A DNA stretch of 64,000 nucleotides from Synechococcus sp. CS-1331 (GTDB lineage Bacteria; Cyanobacteriota; Cyanobacteriia; PCC-6307; Cyanobiaceae), in the NCBI GenBank assembly GCA_025127975.1, contig JAHLYQ010000031.1:100510-164509 (forward strand), read 5' to 3'. A program made the translations under genes and the position numbers. Below the pieces are notes generated by a model. That model was not told the DNA's origin. It did not search any database and saw nothing but the letters and a program-made list of their open reading frames with translations. Below, piece by piece: positions 9,376 through 18,718 of the stretch. Position 1 is the first letter of the stretch. Every line of letters begins with the position of its first letter.

Positions 9376-10140
9376 CTATGGGGCTTCGGCGGGCCCCCGT
9401 TGCTCCACCCTGGCCAGCCCCTGCCAGCTCACCTCGGTGGCCGAGAAGCTGTAGCGGCAGGCAAGCACCTCCACGCCTGCCGCCAGGGCCTGGCGGAACA
9501 GCTCGCCGTAGCGCGGGTCGGCCGCATCGCCCGGTGCGAAGCGGCTCACGTCAGAGCGGCTCAGGCAGGGCACCAATACGGCGCGGGCTTCCGGCAACAG
9601 GGCCATCAGTTCCACCAGGTGTTTCTGGCCCCGCTCGGTCACCGTGTCGGGAAAGAGGGCCAGCTCGCCGGCGGTCCAGGTGGTGTTCTTGACCTCGAGG
9701 TAAATCGGTCTGGGATCGGCGGCCCCTGCCGCCGGGGTCAGCAGCAGGTCGATGCGGCTGCGCCGGCCCAGGCCGTAGGGCACCTCGGCCCGGATGGCGC
9801 CGATGGGGCCGAGCCAGGGTTCCAGGCAGCCGGCCTCAATCGTGGCCCGCACCAGGTGGTTGGGCAGGGCCGTGTTGACGCCCACCCAGATGGGGGCTCC
9901 CTCGGCGCCCTGCACTTCGGCCTGCTCCCAGGTCCAGGCCAGCTTGCGGCTGGGGGAGGGGGCATGGCGCAGTCGCACCCGCCCGCCGGGGTGCAGCACG
10001 CCGGTCATCGGTCCGGTGTTGGCACAGTGGGCCGTCACCAGCTCGCCGCCCTCCAATTCCACATCGGCCAGGAAGCGCTTGTAGCGCCGCACCAAGGTGC
10101 CTTCCACCAGCGGACCAAGGCTGAGCACGGGGGTGGCCAT
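9376..10140 (-). CDS. sfsA: SfsA family protein (sugar fermentation stimulation protein homologue)
   Basis: A 254-residue SfsA protein. The family has an OB-like N-terminal domain and a nuclease-like C-terminal domain; it was named from a sugar-fermentation phenotype in E. coli and its role in cyanobacteria is unknown. Conserved parts are [31 protein letters not shown], the PD-like region IDLLLTP with [10 protein letters not shown], and the C-terminal [11 protein letters not shown]. The ATG at MATPVLSLG was chosen over a longer frame whose added residues are antisense to murJ. Its start region lies 76 bases from murJ on the other strand. Confidence 0.92.
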   Translation of the reverse strand: MATPVLSLGPLVEGTLVRRYKRFLADVELEGGELVTAHCANTGPMTGVLHPGGRVRLRHAPSPSRKLAWTWEQAEVQGAEGAPIWVGVNTALPNHLVRATIEAGCLEPWLGPIGAIRAEVPYGLGRRSRIDLLLTPAAGAADPRPIYLEVKNTTWTAGELALFPDTVTERGQKHLVELMALLPEARAVLVPCLSRSDVSRFAPGDAADPRYGELFRQALAAGVEVLACRYSFSATEVSWQGLARVEQRGPAEAP

Positions 10141-10216
10141 GGCGGGCGCGGCTGGGTTGGGTGGGAGTGAGCCAGCCATACTGCCGCTCAACTCCCAAGG
10201 CTCTTGGCCCCACTGG

Positions 10217-11842
10217 ATGGCACAGTCCCTCAGGCGCATTGCCCTGGTCGTGGCGGTTGCCACGGCCCTCAGCAAGGTGGCCGGGCTGGTGCGCCAGCAG
10301 GTCATTGCCGCCGCCTTCGGTGTGGGTGCCGCCTACGACGCCTACAACTACGCCTATGTGCTGCCGGGCTTTCTGCTGATCCTGCTGGGGGGCATCAACG
10401 GCCCTTTCCATAGCGCCATGGTGAGCGTTCTGGCCCGGCGGCCCCGCGCCGAGGGCGCCCACGTGCTGGCGGCGATGAACACCCTGGTGGGGGCGGGCCT
10501 GATCGGGGTCACCGTGCTGCTGCTGGTGTTCGCCGATCCCCTGATCAGCCTGGTGGGGCCTGGCCTCGATGCCAGCCGCCACGACATCGCCGTGCTGCAG
10601 CTGCGCTGGATGGCGCCGATGGCCCTGTTCGCCGGCCTGATCGGCCTGGGCTTCGGTGCCCTAAATGCCGCCGATGAGTTTTGGTTGCCTTCGGTGAGCC
10701 CGTTGCTCTCGAGTGTGGCCGTGATCGCCGGTATCGCCGTGCTCTGGTGGCAGCTCGGCCCAGGGATCACCCTGCCCACCACGGCGGTGCTCGGTGGGGT
10801 GGTGCTGGCCGGTTCCACCACCGTCGGCGCGGTGTTGCAGTGGCTGATCCAGCTGCCGGCCCTGGCCCGTCAGGGGCTGAATCGCTTCCAGTTGGTATGG
10901 GATTGGCAGGACCCGGGGGTGCGCGAGGTGCTCCAGGTGATGGGGCCCGCCACCCTCTCCTCAGGCATGTTGCAGATCAATGTGTTTGTCTCCCTCTTCT
11001 TCGCTTCGGGCATTCCGGCGGCGGCGGCGGGACTCGGCTACGCCAACCTGCTGGTGCAGACGCCCCTGGGGCTGCTCTCCAATGCCTTACTGGTGCCGCT
11101 TCTGCCGGTCTACGCCCGGCTTACGGCTCCGCAAGACAAGCCTGAGCTGATTGGCCGCATCCGCCAGGGGCTGATGCTCTCCAATGCCAGCATGTTGCCG
11201 CTGGGGGCCCTGATGGTGGGCCTCGCCCTGCCGATTGTGGCGCTGATCTACGAGCGGGGGGCCTTCGATGCCGGCGCGGCCGAGCTGGTCGGCACCCTGT
11301 TGATGGCCTACGGCATCGGCATGCCGGCCTACCTGGCTCGTGACGTGCTGGTGCGCGTCTTCTATGCCCTGGGCGACGGGGTCACCCCCTTTCGCTGGTC
11401 GCTGGCTGGGATCGGTCTGAATGCGATCTTCTGTTGGGCCTTTGTCGGTGGGCCCGTGCCCACGGGGGGGCAGCTGCTGCCGAACCTCTACTGCGGAGCT
11501 GCTGGCCTGGTGCTGGCCACGGTGGCGGTGAACCTGATCACCTGTGTGGGCTTGCTACTGGCCCTGCAGGGCCGGCTGGGGGGGCTGCCGCTGCGCCTCT
11601 GGCTGCGGGACACCTTGCTGCTGTTTGGAGCTGCCGTGCTGGCCGGCTTGGCGGCCTGGGGAATCGCCCTGGGCGTGGCATGGCCCACGGGGCTTTGGGG
11701 GCGCTTGCTGGAGTGCGGCTTTGCCGGTGGCGTGGGGGTGCTGGTGTACGGCCTGGTGGCCAGCCTGGCGGGGGTTCCGGAAGTGACCGCTGGCATCGCC
11801 CAGCTGCGGGGGCGGTTGCCGCGCTTCGGCGCCAGGCGCTAA
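10217..11842 (+). CDS. murJ: Lipid II flippase MurJ
   Basis: Polytopic inner-membrane protein of the MurJ/MviN (MOP) family that moves lipid II across the membrane for peptidoglycan synthesis. The 541 residues contain about fourteen hydrophobic helices. Family marks include SKVAGLVRQQVIAAAFGVGAAYDAYNYA near the N-terminus, ALIYERGAFD, and the ARDVLVRVFYALGDGVTPF region. The ATG at MAQSLRRIALVV was preferred to an upstream start within the sfsA promoter region. Its last 4 bases overlap the convergent 86-residue gene. Confidence 0.95.
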   Translation: MAQSLRRIALVVAVATALSKVAGLVRQQVIAAAFGVGAAYDAYNYAYVLPGFLLILLGGINGPFHSAMVSVLARRPRAEGAHVLAAMNTLVGAGLIGVTVLLLVFADPLISLVGPGLDASRHDIAVLQLRWMAPMALFAGLIGLGFGALNAADEFWLPSVSPLLSSVAVIAGIAVLWWQLGPGITLPTTAVLGGVVLAGSTTVGAVLQWLIQLPALARQGLNRFQLVWDWQDPGVREVLQVMGPATLSSGMLQINVFVSLFFASGIPAAAAGLGYANLLVQTPLGLLSNALLVPLLPVYARLTAPQDKPELIGRIRQGLMLSNASMLPLGALMVGLALPIVALIYERGAFDAGAAELVGTLLMAYGIGMPAYLARDVLVRVFYALGDGVTPFRWSLAGIGLNAIFCWAFVGGPVPTGGQLLPNLYCGAAGLVLATVAVNLITCVGLLLALQGRLGGLPLRLWLRDTLLLFGAAVLAGLAAWGIALGVAWPTGLWGRLLECGFAGGVGVLVYGLVASLAGVPEVTAGIAQLRGRLPRFGARR

Positions 11843-12099
11843 TCGCTCAGATTCACATCGCGCACATCCCGCACCTGCACGGGGATCTCCAGGTGTGAGC
11901 GGCCCACCATCTGGGGGCCGTCCACCGAGAAGATCCGGGCCTCGATCCCAAATTCCTTGAAGGCGGTTTCCAGCTCCTGGATCAGGGCTTTTTCCACCTG
12001 GGCCTCCGCATCCACCACCTTGCCGATCAGGCGACCGCCAAGGCGACCCATGCGTTTGCGCACCACGTCGCGGGCGTTGGTGACCTCAATGACCAGCAC
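11839..12099 (-). CDS. Conserved cyanobacterial hypothetical protein
   Basis: An 86-residue soluble protein whose family I do not recognise by name. It looks real: it fits exactly between murJ and a DUF3181 gene, has a sharp ATG start (MLVIEVTNARDVVRKRMG), and its composition and pattern suggest an alpha/beta fold with a long amphipathic helix (AEAQVEKALIQELETAFKEFG) followed by a beta-rich part ending VPVQ-like (HLEIPVQVRDV). It is probably cotranscribed with the two small genes upstream. No function can be assigned. Confidence 0.75.
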   Translation of the reverse strand: MLVIEVTNARDVVRKRMGRLGGRLIGKVVDAEAQVEKALIQELETAFKEFGIEARIFSVDGPQMVGRSHLEIPVQVRDVRDVNLSD

Positions 12100-12123
12100 A
12101 GCCCGCAGCCAGGTGGCGCAACC

Positions 12124-12414
12124 TTATCGGCAAAACGGTTCCAGCACCTCTTCGAGATCGCGCAACTGACCGGCTGGCACGAGTCGGGCAAGGGGCATGC
12201 GGGTGGCGCCACCACCGATGGGCACCTGCACGGCCTCAAGCGCCTGGCGGGCACACACCTGGGCTCCCTGGTCAATCCGGCCGGCGCATTCGATGGCGAG
12301 GGTCTGGGCCAGGCCGGCATCGCCCAGGTAGAGGTGCCAGCCGGCCACCTGCACGTAGAGGCGATCTGCCAGGGCCAGTTCGAGCTCCTTGAGGTCTGAG
12401 GCGGAGAGGGTCAT
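12124..12414 (-). CDS. DUF3181 family protein
   Basis: A 96-residue protein of the cyanobacterial family DUF3181, function unknown. Recognised by the N-terminal helix DLKELELALADRLYVQVAGWHLYLGDAGLA and the ending LRDLEEVLEPFCR. Its ATG overlaps the stop of the small membrane-protein gene upstream by four bases, so translation of the two is probably coupled. Together with the downstream 86-residue gene it forms a short leftward operon between murJ and tRNA-Arg. Confidence 0.8.
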   Translation of the reverse strand: MTLSASDLKELELALADRLYVQVAGWHLYLGDAGLAQTLAIECAGRIDQGAQVCARQALEAVQVPIGGGATRMPLARLVPAGQLRDLEEVLEPFCR

Positions 12415-12677
12415 GGCTCGGTTTTGGAGCGTTGGTTTTCGGCTGGGGGGGCCGGGCGCATGGCGATCACCACCCCGGCGTGCACCAGCAGCACTGCCAG
12501 CCAGCCAAGGGTGAGCCAGTTGAGGTGAGTCCAGGGATGGCGCAGTTCCTGCACGACCCAGAGGCCGCTGTTCAAGGCAGAAAACAGGGCGGCGTGAAGC
12601 GTGAGGTTCACGATCCGCTCAAAGTGTCTGTAGGTGGGTTCTTCGGGGTTGGCGGGGCCGTACCAGCGAATCGGCAT
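12411..12677 (-). CDS. Small two-helix membrane protein
   Basis: An 88-residue protein with two hydrophobic segments (about residues 27-47 and 54-73) and a polar C-terminus, conserved-looking but of unknown function. It begins MPIRWYGPANPEEPTY, which is rich in the residues often seen in small thylakoid proteins, though localisation is only inference. It is the first gene of the leftward trio with DUF3181, sharing an ATGA-type overlap with it, and starts 54 bases from tRNA-Arg on the opposite strand. Confidence 0.75.
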   Translation of the reverse strand: MPIRWYGPANPEEPTYRHFERIVNLTLHAALFSALNSGLWVVQELRHPWTHLNWLTLGWLAVLLVHAGVVIAMRPAPPAENQRSKTEP

Positions 12678-12731
12678 AGGAGGGGCAGTGATTTGACGGA
12701 TAGGCCCTTCATGCGGTGAGAATGGGCCAGT

Positions 12732-12805
12732 GCGCTTGTAGCTCAGCGGATCAGAGCATCTGACTACGGATCAGAGGGTCGGGAGTTCGAATCTCTCCAG
12801 GCGCG
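12732..12805 (+). tRNA. tRNA-Arg (anticodon ACG)
   Basis: Cloverleaf read by eye: acceptor stem GCGCTTG pairs with CAGGCGC, the D arm contains AGCTCAGCGGATCAGAGC, the anticodon stem CTGAC-TACGGA-type loop carries ACG, and the T arm is GGGAGTTCGAATCTCTC. Position 34 A is expected to be edited to inosine. CCA is not encoded. A strong terminator follows within 12 bases. Confidence 0.95.
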
Positions 12806-12816
12806 TTTTTTCCCCC

Positions 12817-12839
12817 AACCGCCCTCGGGCGGTTTTTTT
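12817..12839 (+). terminator. Rho-independent terminator after tRNA-Arg
   Basis: An inverted repeat AACCGCCC / GGGCGGTT with a two-base loop is followed by a run of seven T. It ends transcription of tRNA-Arg and separates it from glyA. Confidence 0.9.
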
Positions 12840-12912
12840 GTGCCCGATTCGCGACCCATTCCCCGCACTGGAAGACGTTCCTTACGATCGGTACAAGAAT
12901 TGAAATCCAACC

Positions 12913-14238
12913 ATGGCCCTCTCCGGCGGTGCTGCCCTCAACCAGTCTCTCGCCGCCGGGGACCCCGCCATCGCGGCATTGATCGACAAGGAGCTGAATC
13001 GTCAGCAGACCCACCTGGAGCTGATCGCCTCAGAAAACTTCACCTCCCGGGCCGTGATGGAGGCCCAGGGCTCGGTGCTCACCAACAAATATGCGGAGGG
13101 GCTGCCGGCCAAGCGCTACTACGGCGGCTGTGAGCACGTCGACGCCATCGAGGAGCTGGCGATTGGGCGGGCCAAGGAGCTGTTTGGTGCCGCTTGGGCC
13201 AACGTGCAGCCCCACAGCGGCGCCCAGGCCAACTTCGCCGTCTTCCTGGCCCTGCTCCAGCCCGGTGACACGATCCTGGGCATGGATCTGAGCCACGGCG
13301 GCCACCTCACCCACGGCTCGCCTGTGAACGTGAGCGGCAAGTGGTTCAAGGCCGTGCACTACGGCGTCGATGAGGCGACCCAGCAGCTCAATTTCGACAC
13401 GATCCGCCAGCTGGCCCTGGAGCACAGGCCCAAGCTGATTATCTGCGGCTATTCCGCCTACCCCCGCACGATTGATTTCGCGGCCTTCCGCGCCATCGCC
13501 GATGAGGTGGGCGCTTACTTGCTGGCCGACATGGCCCACATCGCCGGGCTGGTGGCCGCTGGCTTGCACCCCAACCCGGTGCCCCTCTGCGATGTGGTGA
13601 CCACCACCACCCACAAGACCCTGCGCGGCCCCCGCGGTGGCCTGATCCTCTGCCGCGACGCCGAGTTCGCCAGGCAGTTCGACAAGGCCGTCTTCCCCGG
13701 CAGCCAGGGCGGGCCGCTCGAGCACGTGATCGCCGCCAAGGCGGTGGCCTTCGGTGAAGCCCTGCTGCCCTCCTTCAAGGTCTACAGCCAGCAGGTAATC
13801 GCGAATGCCCAGGCCCTGGCCAAGCGCCTTCAGGAGCGAGGCATCGCCGTGGTCAGCGGTGGCACCGACAACCACATCGTGCTGGTGGATCTGCGCTCGA
13901 TCGGCATGACTGGCAAGGTGGCCGACCTGCTGGTGAGTGACGTCCACATCACCGCCAACAAGAATACGGTGCCCTTCGATCCCCAGTCGCCCTTTGTCAC
14001 TAGCGGTCTGCGGTTGGGCACTGCCGCCTGTACCACCCGCGGCTTCGATCAGGAGGCCTTCGCCGAGGTGGCCGATGTGATCGCCGACCGCCTGCTCAAC
14101 CCCGAAGATGCCGCCATCGAGCAGCGCTGCCGCGAGCGGGTGGCGGCCCTCTGCGAGCGCTTTCCGCTCTACGCCGAGGAGTCTGGCTCAGATCCTGTCG
14201 ATGGGCAGCGTCAGCTGCAGCACGCCCGATCCCTGTAG
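12913..14238 (+). CDS. glyA: Serine hydroxymethyltransferase
   Basis: PLP enzyme that converts serine and tetrahydrofolate to glycine and methylene-THF, the main source of one-carbon units. The 441-residue protein shows [25 protein letters not shown], the substrate segment [15 protein letters not shown], and the PLP-lysine motif [16 protein letters not shown]. The late TSGLRLGT segment is also present. The ATG gives a normal N-terminus. It follows the tRNA-Arg terminator by about 70 bases and is 54 bases from the next gene on the same strand. Confidence 0.98.
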   Translation: MALSGGAALNQSLAAGDPAIAALIDKELNRQQTHLELIASENFTSRAVMEAQGSVLTNKYAEGLPAKRYYGGCEHVDAIEELAIGRAKELFGAAWANVQPHSGAQANFAVFLALLQPGDTILGMDLSHGGHLTHGSPVNVSGKWFKAVHYGVDEATQQLNFDTIRQLALEHRPKLIICGYSAYPRTIDFAAFRAIADEVGAYLLADMAHIAGLVAAGLHPNPVPLCDVVTTTTHKTLRGPRGGLILCRDAEFARQFDKAVFPGSQGGPLEHVIAAKAVAFGEALLPSFKVYSQQVIANAQALAKRLQERGIAVVSGGTDNHIVLVDLRSIGMTGKVADLLVSDVHITANKNTVPFDPQSPFVTSGLRLGTAACTTRGFDQEAFAEVADVIADRLLNPEDAAIEQRCRERVAALCERFPLYAEESGSDPVDGQRQLQHARSL

Positions 14239-14292
14239 CCGCCCGTAAGGTAGGCGCCAAAGCCCGCCGCCAGCTCGCTTCAGCCTGGTTCT

Positions 14293-15393
14293 GTGACCCT
14301 CACTGAAAGTCCCAACCTGGCGGCCCTGATCACGTTCGCTGTGGCGGCCCTGCTGACAGCTCTGGTGGTGCCTGTGGTGCGTCGAGTTGGGTTGCGCTGG
14401 GGTCTGGTGGATGCCCCCGATTCCCGCAAGCAGCACTCCACTCCCATGGTGCGCCTGGGAGGGGTGGGCATTGTCATCTCCTTCAGCCTTGCCCTGGCGC
14501 TGGTTTGGCTGCTGGGTGGATTTGCCAACCTGCCCACGGAAAAGGACCAGTTGATCTGGACCACCCTGGCCGGGGCGCTGTGCTTTTTTCTGATCGGCCT
14601 GGCCGACGACCTCTTTGCCCTGCCACCGCTGCCCCGCCTGGCTGGCCAGCTGGTAATTGCAATGGTGGCCTGGAACGAGGGTGTGAGGATTGGCTCCATA
14701 GAGCTGCCCATGGCCTGGCTGGGGGGAGCGGATCTGCTGGTCCAGTTGCCCGATTGGCTCAGCCTGGTTGCCACCCTGATCTGGCTGGTGGGCATCACCA
14801 ATGCCATCAACTGGCTTGATGGTCTCGATGGCCTGGCCGCGGGGGTCAGCGGCATCGCCGCGGTGGGTCTGTTGTCGGTGAGCTTCAGCCTGCACCAACC
14901 GGCGGCTGGCCTGCTGGCGGCGGCCCTGGCCGGCAGTTGCCTGGGCTTTCTGCGCCACAACTTCAATCCGGCCCGCATTTTCATGGGGGATGGGGGCTCC
15001 TATTTCCTCGGATTCGCCCTGGCGGCCATCAGCATCGTCGGCCCGGCCAAGGGTCTCACCAGCGTCAGCCTGCTGTTGCCGTTGCTGATCCTGTCGCTGC
15101 CGCTGGCCGACATGTCGGCCGTGATCATGGGCCGCCTCAGCGAGGGCCACTCGCCCTTCTACCCCGACCGCCGCCACTTGCATCACCGCCTGCTGCGCAG
15201 CGGCCTCAGCCATCGCCGCACGGTGCTGCTGATCTATGCCTTCACCCAGTGGCTGGGTTCCCTGGCCCTGGTGCTGGTCAATGCTGAGCTGCGCTTTCTC
15301 TGGCTGGCGCTCGCCACCGCGTTGCTGATCTGGGTGTTGGTCAGCACCCGTCGTGCCTTGCAACAGCCACCTTCCAACCAGGAGCTCGGATGA
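14293..15393 (+). CDS. MraY/WecA family glycosyl-1-phosphate transferase
   Basis: Polytopic membrane enzyme of 366 residues that transfers a sugar-1-phosphate (often GlcNAc-1-P) to undecaprenyl phosphate, starting surface-glycan synthesis. Diagnostic are the acidic motif [13 protein letters not shown], the [16 protein letters not shown] motif, [19 protein letters not shown], and the cytosolic histidine loop [16 protein letters not shown]. The pattern is WecA/TagO-like rather than true MraY. The GTG start gives a normal N-terminus. Its stop is one base before the cinA start, and a WecG-type transferase is near the window start, though 14 kb away. Confidence 0.9.
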   Translation: MTLTESPNLAALITFAVAALLTALVVPVVRRVGLRWGLVDAPDSRKQHSTPMVRLGGVGIVISFSLALALVWLLGGFANLPTEKDQLIWTTLAGALCFFLIGLADDLFALPPLPRLAGQLVIAMVAWNEGVRIGSIELPMAWLGGADLLVQLPDWLSLVATLIWLVGITNAINWLDGLDGLAAGVSGIAAVGLLSVSFSLHQPAAGLLAAALAGSCLGFLRHNFNPARIFMGDGGSYFLGFALAAISIVGPAKGLTSVSLLLPLLILSLPLADMSAVIMGRLSEGHSPFYPDRRHLHHRLLRSGLSHRRTVLLIYAFTQWLGSLALVLVNAELRFLWLALATALLIWVLVSTRRALQQPPSNQELG

Positions 15394-15394
15394 G

Positions 15395-16651
15395 GTGACT
15401 GCCGAAATCCTCTGCATCGGCACCGAGTTGCTGCTTGGCAACATCACCAATGGCAATGCCCGCTGGATTGCCGAACAGCTGGCGGCCCTAGGCATTCCCC
15501 ACCACCGCCAGACGGTGGTGGGCGACAACCGCGAGCGGCTGATCGCCGCGGTGCGCGAGGCGGCCGGCCGCTGCCGGCTGCTGATCACCACGGGGGGCCT
15601 GGGTCCCACCCCCGATGACCTCACCACCGAGGCGATTGCCGCCGCCTTCGGGGCCCCGCTGGTGGAACATCCAGAGGTGTGGGCTGACATTCAGGCCAAG
15701 ATCACAGGCCGGGGCCGGGCGGTGGCACCCAGCAATCGCCGCCAGGCCCAGCTGCCCCTGGGGGCGGCCGTGCTGCCCAATCCCGCCGGTACCGCACCGG
15801 GGATGGTCTGGACCCCGCCGGCTGGCGCGGGGATCCAGCCCGGGTTCACCGTGCTCACCTTCCCCGGGGTGCCCAGTGAGCTGGAGCTGATGTGGCAGGT
15901 CACGGCCGTGGCCTGGTTGCGCGACTCGACCCTGGCGGCTGGGGTGTTCGCCAGTCGGATGCTGCGCTTTTGGGGGGTGGCCGAATCCAGCCTGGCCGAG
16001 CAGGTGGCCGATCTGCTGGCGGGCGAGAACCCCACCGTGGCCCCCTACGCCGGGGCCGGGCAGGTGAAGCTGCGGATCACGGCCCGGGCCGGCACGGCGG
16101 CGGCCGCGGCGGCGCTGCTGGTGCCGGTGGAGGCCGAGCTGCGCCGCCGCACCGGCAGCCTCTGTTTCGGCAGCGACGACGACAGCCTGGCCTCGGTGGT
16201 GCTGCAGTTGTTGCGGCAGCGGGGCCAGACGCTGGCCGTGGCTGAGAGCTGTACGGGCGGCGGCCTGGGGGCAGCCCTGGCGGCGGTGCCGGGGGCTTCG
16301 GATGTGTTTCTTGGCGGGGTGATCGCCTATGCCAACGCTGTCAAGCAGGAGTTGCTGGCGGTGCCGCTGGCCGCCCTTGAGGCTGATGGAGCGGTGAGTG
16401 ATTCGGTGGCCACAGCCATGGCCGAGGGGGTCCGCCGCTGGACAGGAGCCACCTGGGCCCTCGCCGTGACCGGCGTGGCCGGGCCCGGGGGAGGCAGTGG
16501 CGATAAGCCCGTGGGGTTGGTCCACATCGCCCTCGCCGGTCCGGCTGGCTGCAGCAGCGAGGGGGTGCGCTTCGGCAGCAGCCGGGGGCGCAGCTGGATC
16601 CAGTTGCTGACGGTGGGGGAGGCCCTCAATCGGCTCCGGCTGGCCCTCTAG
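15395..16651 (+). CDS. cinA: CinA family protein (nicotinamide-nucleotide amidase)
   Basis: Two-domain CinA. The N-terminal MoCF-like domain (about 1-165) opens [19 protein letters not shown] and has [11 protein letters not shown]. The C-terminal amidase domain (about 260-418) has the catalytic-serine motif [16 protein letters not shown] and the lysine-bearing [15 protein letters not shown]. In bacteria CinA hydrolyses NMN and is linked to competence. The GTG at VTAEILC was chosen because it directly follows the stop of the upstream transferase; the longer frame would overlap it by 41 bases. Confidence 0.95.
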   Translation: MTAEILCIGTELLLGNITNGNARWIAEQLAALGIPHHRQTVVGDNRERLIAAVREAAGRCRLLITTGGLGPTPDDLTTEAIAAAFGAPLVEHPEVWADIQAKITGRGRAVAPSNRRQAQLPLGAAVLPNPAGTAPGMVWTPPAGAGIQPGFTVLTFPGVPSELELMWQVTAVAWLRDSTLAAGVFASRMLRFWGVAESSLAEQVADLLAGENPTVAPYAGAGQVKLRITARAGTAAAAAALLVPVEAELRRRTGSLCFGSDDDSLASVVLQLLRQRGQTLAVAESCTGGGLGAALAAVPGASDVFLGGVIAYANAVKQELLAVPLAALEADGAVSDSVATAMAEGVRRWTGATWALAVTGVAGPGGGSGDKPVGLVHIALAGPAGCSSEGVRFGSSRGRSWIQLLTVGEALNRLRLAL

Positions 16652-16652
16652 G

Positions 16653-18107
16653 GTGTGGGCAAATGTGTCTGCATCCGCTTTGAGCGCCGGCACCCTCTAC
16701 GACAAGGTCTGGGATCTGCACCGGGTGGCCGAACTTCCCGGCGGCTCCACCCAGCTCTTCATCGGCCTGCATCTCATCCATGAGGTGACCAGTCCCCAGG
16801 CCTTCGCTGCCCTCAACGACCTGGGTCTGAGCGTGCGCCACCCCGAGCGCACCGTCGCCACGGTGGATCACATCGTGCCCACCACCTCCCAGGCACGGCC
16901 CTTCGCCGATCCCTTGGCCGAGCAGATGCTGGCCACCCTGGAGGCCAACTGCGCTGAGCACGGGATCACCCTGCATGGCATCGGCAGCGGCCGCCAGGGG
17001 ATTGTGCACGTGATCGCCCCCGAGCTCGGCCTGACCCAGCCCGGCATGACCGTCGCCTGCGGCGACTCCCACACCTCCACCCACGGGGCCTTCGGCGCCA
17101 TCGCCTTCGGCATCGGCACCAGCCAGGTGCGCGACGTGCTGGCCAGCCAGAGCCTGGCGATGGGCAAGCTCAAGGTGCGTCGCATCTGGGTGGAAGGGCA
17201 GCTGCAGAGCGGTGTCTATGCAAAGGATCTGGTGCTGCATGTGATCCGCAGCCTGGGGGTGAAGGGCGGTGTGGGCTATGCCTACGAATTCGCCGGCCCG
17301 GCGATCGAGGTGCTCTCGATGGAAGAGCGCATGACCCTCTGCAACATGGCGATCGAGGGCGGTGCCCGCTGCGGCTACGTCAACCCCGACCAGATCACCT
17401 TCGACGATCTGAAGGGTCGGCCCTTTGCGCCTGCCGGTGCGGCCTGGGATCGGGCCGTGGCCTGGTGGAGCAGCCTGGCCAGTGGGCCTGATGCGCTGTA
17501 TGACGACGAGGTGCGCTTCGATGCAACCGTCATCGCCCCCACCGTGACCTGGGGAATCACCCCGGGCCAGGGCATCGGTGTAGACGAAGCGGTGCCCACC
17601 CTCGAGCAGACCCCCCCAGACGAGCGCCCCCTGGCCCAGGAGGCCTATCGCTACATGGACCTCCAGCCAGGCAAGCCGATAGCCGGCACGCCGGTGGATG
17701 TGTGTTTCATCGGCAGCTGCACCAACGGCCGTCTCTCCGATCTGCAGGCGGCTGCAGCCGTGGCGAAGGGCCGCCGGGTGGCTCCCGGCATCAAGGCCTT
17801 CGTGGTGCCAGGTTCCGAGCAGGTGGCAGCCGCTGCTGAGGCTGAGGGGCTCGATCGGGTATTCCTGGCGGCCGGCTTCGAGTGGCGAGAACCCGGCTGC
17901 TCGATGTGCCTGGCCATGAACCCCGATCGCCTCGAGGGCCGCCAGATCAGCGCCAGCTCCTCCAACCGCAATTTCAAGGGCCGCCAGGGTTCTGCCAGTG
18001 GCCGCACCCTGCTGATGAGCCCAGCGATGGTGGCCGCAGCAGCTATCGCTGGCAAGGTCAGCGATGTGCGCCAGCTGTTGCCAACCGTGCCTTGCCAGCA
18101 GCGATGA
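16653..18107 (+). CDS. leuC: 3-isopropylmalate dehydratase large subunit
   Basis: With LeuD it isomerises 2-isopropylmalate to 3-isopropylmalate in leucine synthesis, using a [4Fe-4S] cluster. The cluster cysteines appear in [10 protein letters not shown] and [11 protein letters not shown], and other aconitase-family parts include [23 protein letters not shown] and [11 protein letters not shown]. The GTG at the first position gives 484 residues; a GTG four codons later ([16 protein letters not shown]) is equally possible. Its stop overlaps the leuD start as ATGA, so the subunits are translationally coupled. Confidence 0.97.
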   Translation: MWANVSASALSAGTLYDKVWDLHRVAELPGGSTQLFIGLHLIHEVTSPQAFAALNDLGLSVRHPERTVATVDHIVPTTSQARPFADPLAEQMLATLEANCAEHGITLHGIGSGRQGIVHVIAPELGLTQPGMTVACGDSHTSTHGAFGAIAFGIGTSQVRDVLASQSLAMGKLKVRRIWVEGQLQSGVYAKDLVLHVIRSLGVKGGVGYAYEFAGPAIEVLSMEERMTLCNMAIEGGARCGYVNPDQITFDDLKGRPFAPAGAAWDRAVAWWSSLASGPDALYDDEVRFDATVIAPTVTWGITPGQGIGVDEAVPTLEQTPPDERPLAQEAYRYMDLQPGKPIAGTPVDVCFIGSCTNGRLSDLQAAAAVAKGRRVAPGIKAFVVPGSEQVAAAAEAEGLDRVFLAAGFEWREPGCSMCLAMNPDRLEGRQISASSSNRNFKGRQGSASGRTLLMSPAMVAAAAIAGKVSDVRQLLPTVPCQQR

Positions 18108-18718
18108 CCAGTACGCCATTCCCCATGGGCCCCATCCAAGCCCTGCGCGGCCGAGCTGTGGTTGTGGCCGGAGACGATATCGACACCGATCGGATTATCC
18201 CGGCCCGCTTCCTCAAGTGCATCGCCTTTGAGGGGCTGGGCAGCCAGGTGTTCGCCGACGACCGGGCCGAGCGCCCCGCCAGCCACCCCTTTGATCACCC
18301 AGCAGCGCAGGGCGCTTCCCTGCTGGTGGTAAATCGCAACTTCGGTTGTGGATCCAGCCGGGAACATGCGCCCCAGGCCCTGATGCGCTGGGGCATTCGG
18401 GCAGTAGTGGGGGAGAGCTTTGCCGAGATTTTCTATGGCAACTGCCTGGCCCTGGGTATTCCCTGTTTCACGGCCCCCCATGACGGGGTGCTGAGCCTGC
18501 AGGCGGCACTGGCCGCAATCCCCACGCTGCAGCTTGTCGTTTGCCTGGATTCCCTTCGCCTCGAGGCAGCTGATGGCCAGAGCTGGCAGCTTGAGTTGCA
18601 GCCAGGTCCACGCCAGATGCTGCTCTCCGGTCAGTGGGACGCCACCTCCCAGTTGCTCTCAAATGGCGCTGACCTCGATCGCCTGGTTGGGGCCTTGCCC
18701 TATCTCAACGGGTTCTAG
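18104..18718 (+). CDS. leuD: 3-isopropylmalate dehydratase small subunit
   Basis: Swivelling-domain partner of LeuC, 204 residues. Marks are [20 protein letters not shown] and the active-site segment [17 protein letters not shown]. The ATG overlapping the leuC stop was chosen; the much longer open frame upstream is out-of-frame leuC sequence. The final 14 bases overlap the convergent DUF3769 gene. Confidence 0.97.
   Translation: MTSTPFPMGPIQALRGRAVVVAGDDIDTDRIIPARFLKCIAFEGLGSQVFADDRAERPASHPFDHPAAQGASLLVVNRNFGCGSSREHAPQALMRWGIRAVVGESFAEIFYGNCLALGIPCFTAPHDGVLSLQAALAAIPTLQLVVCLDSLRLEAADGQSWQLELQPGPRQMLLSGQWDATSQLLSNGADLDRLVGALPYLNGF

Noticed and set aside
13030-13947. 305-codon open frame on the minus strand
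   Set aside because: Lies wholly antisense to glyA, with no recognisable domain; codon-shadow effect.
14188-15690. 500-codon open frame on the minus strand, very rich in Gln and His
   Set aside because: Antisense to the MraY/WecA-family gene and to cinA; the residue bias is that of a reverse-complement shadow.
16626-18119. 497-codon open frame antisense to leuC
   Set aside because: Gly/His/Ala-rich shadow with no motifs; leuC is intact on the other strand.
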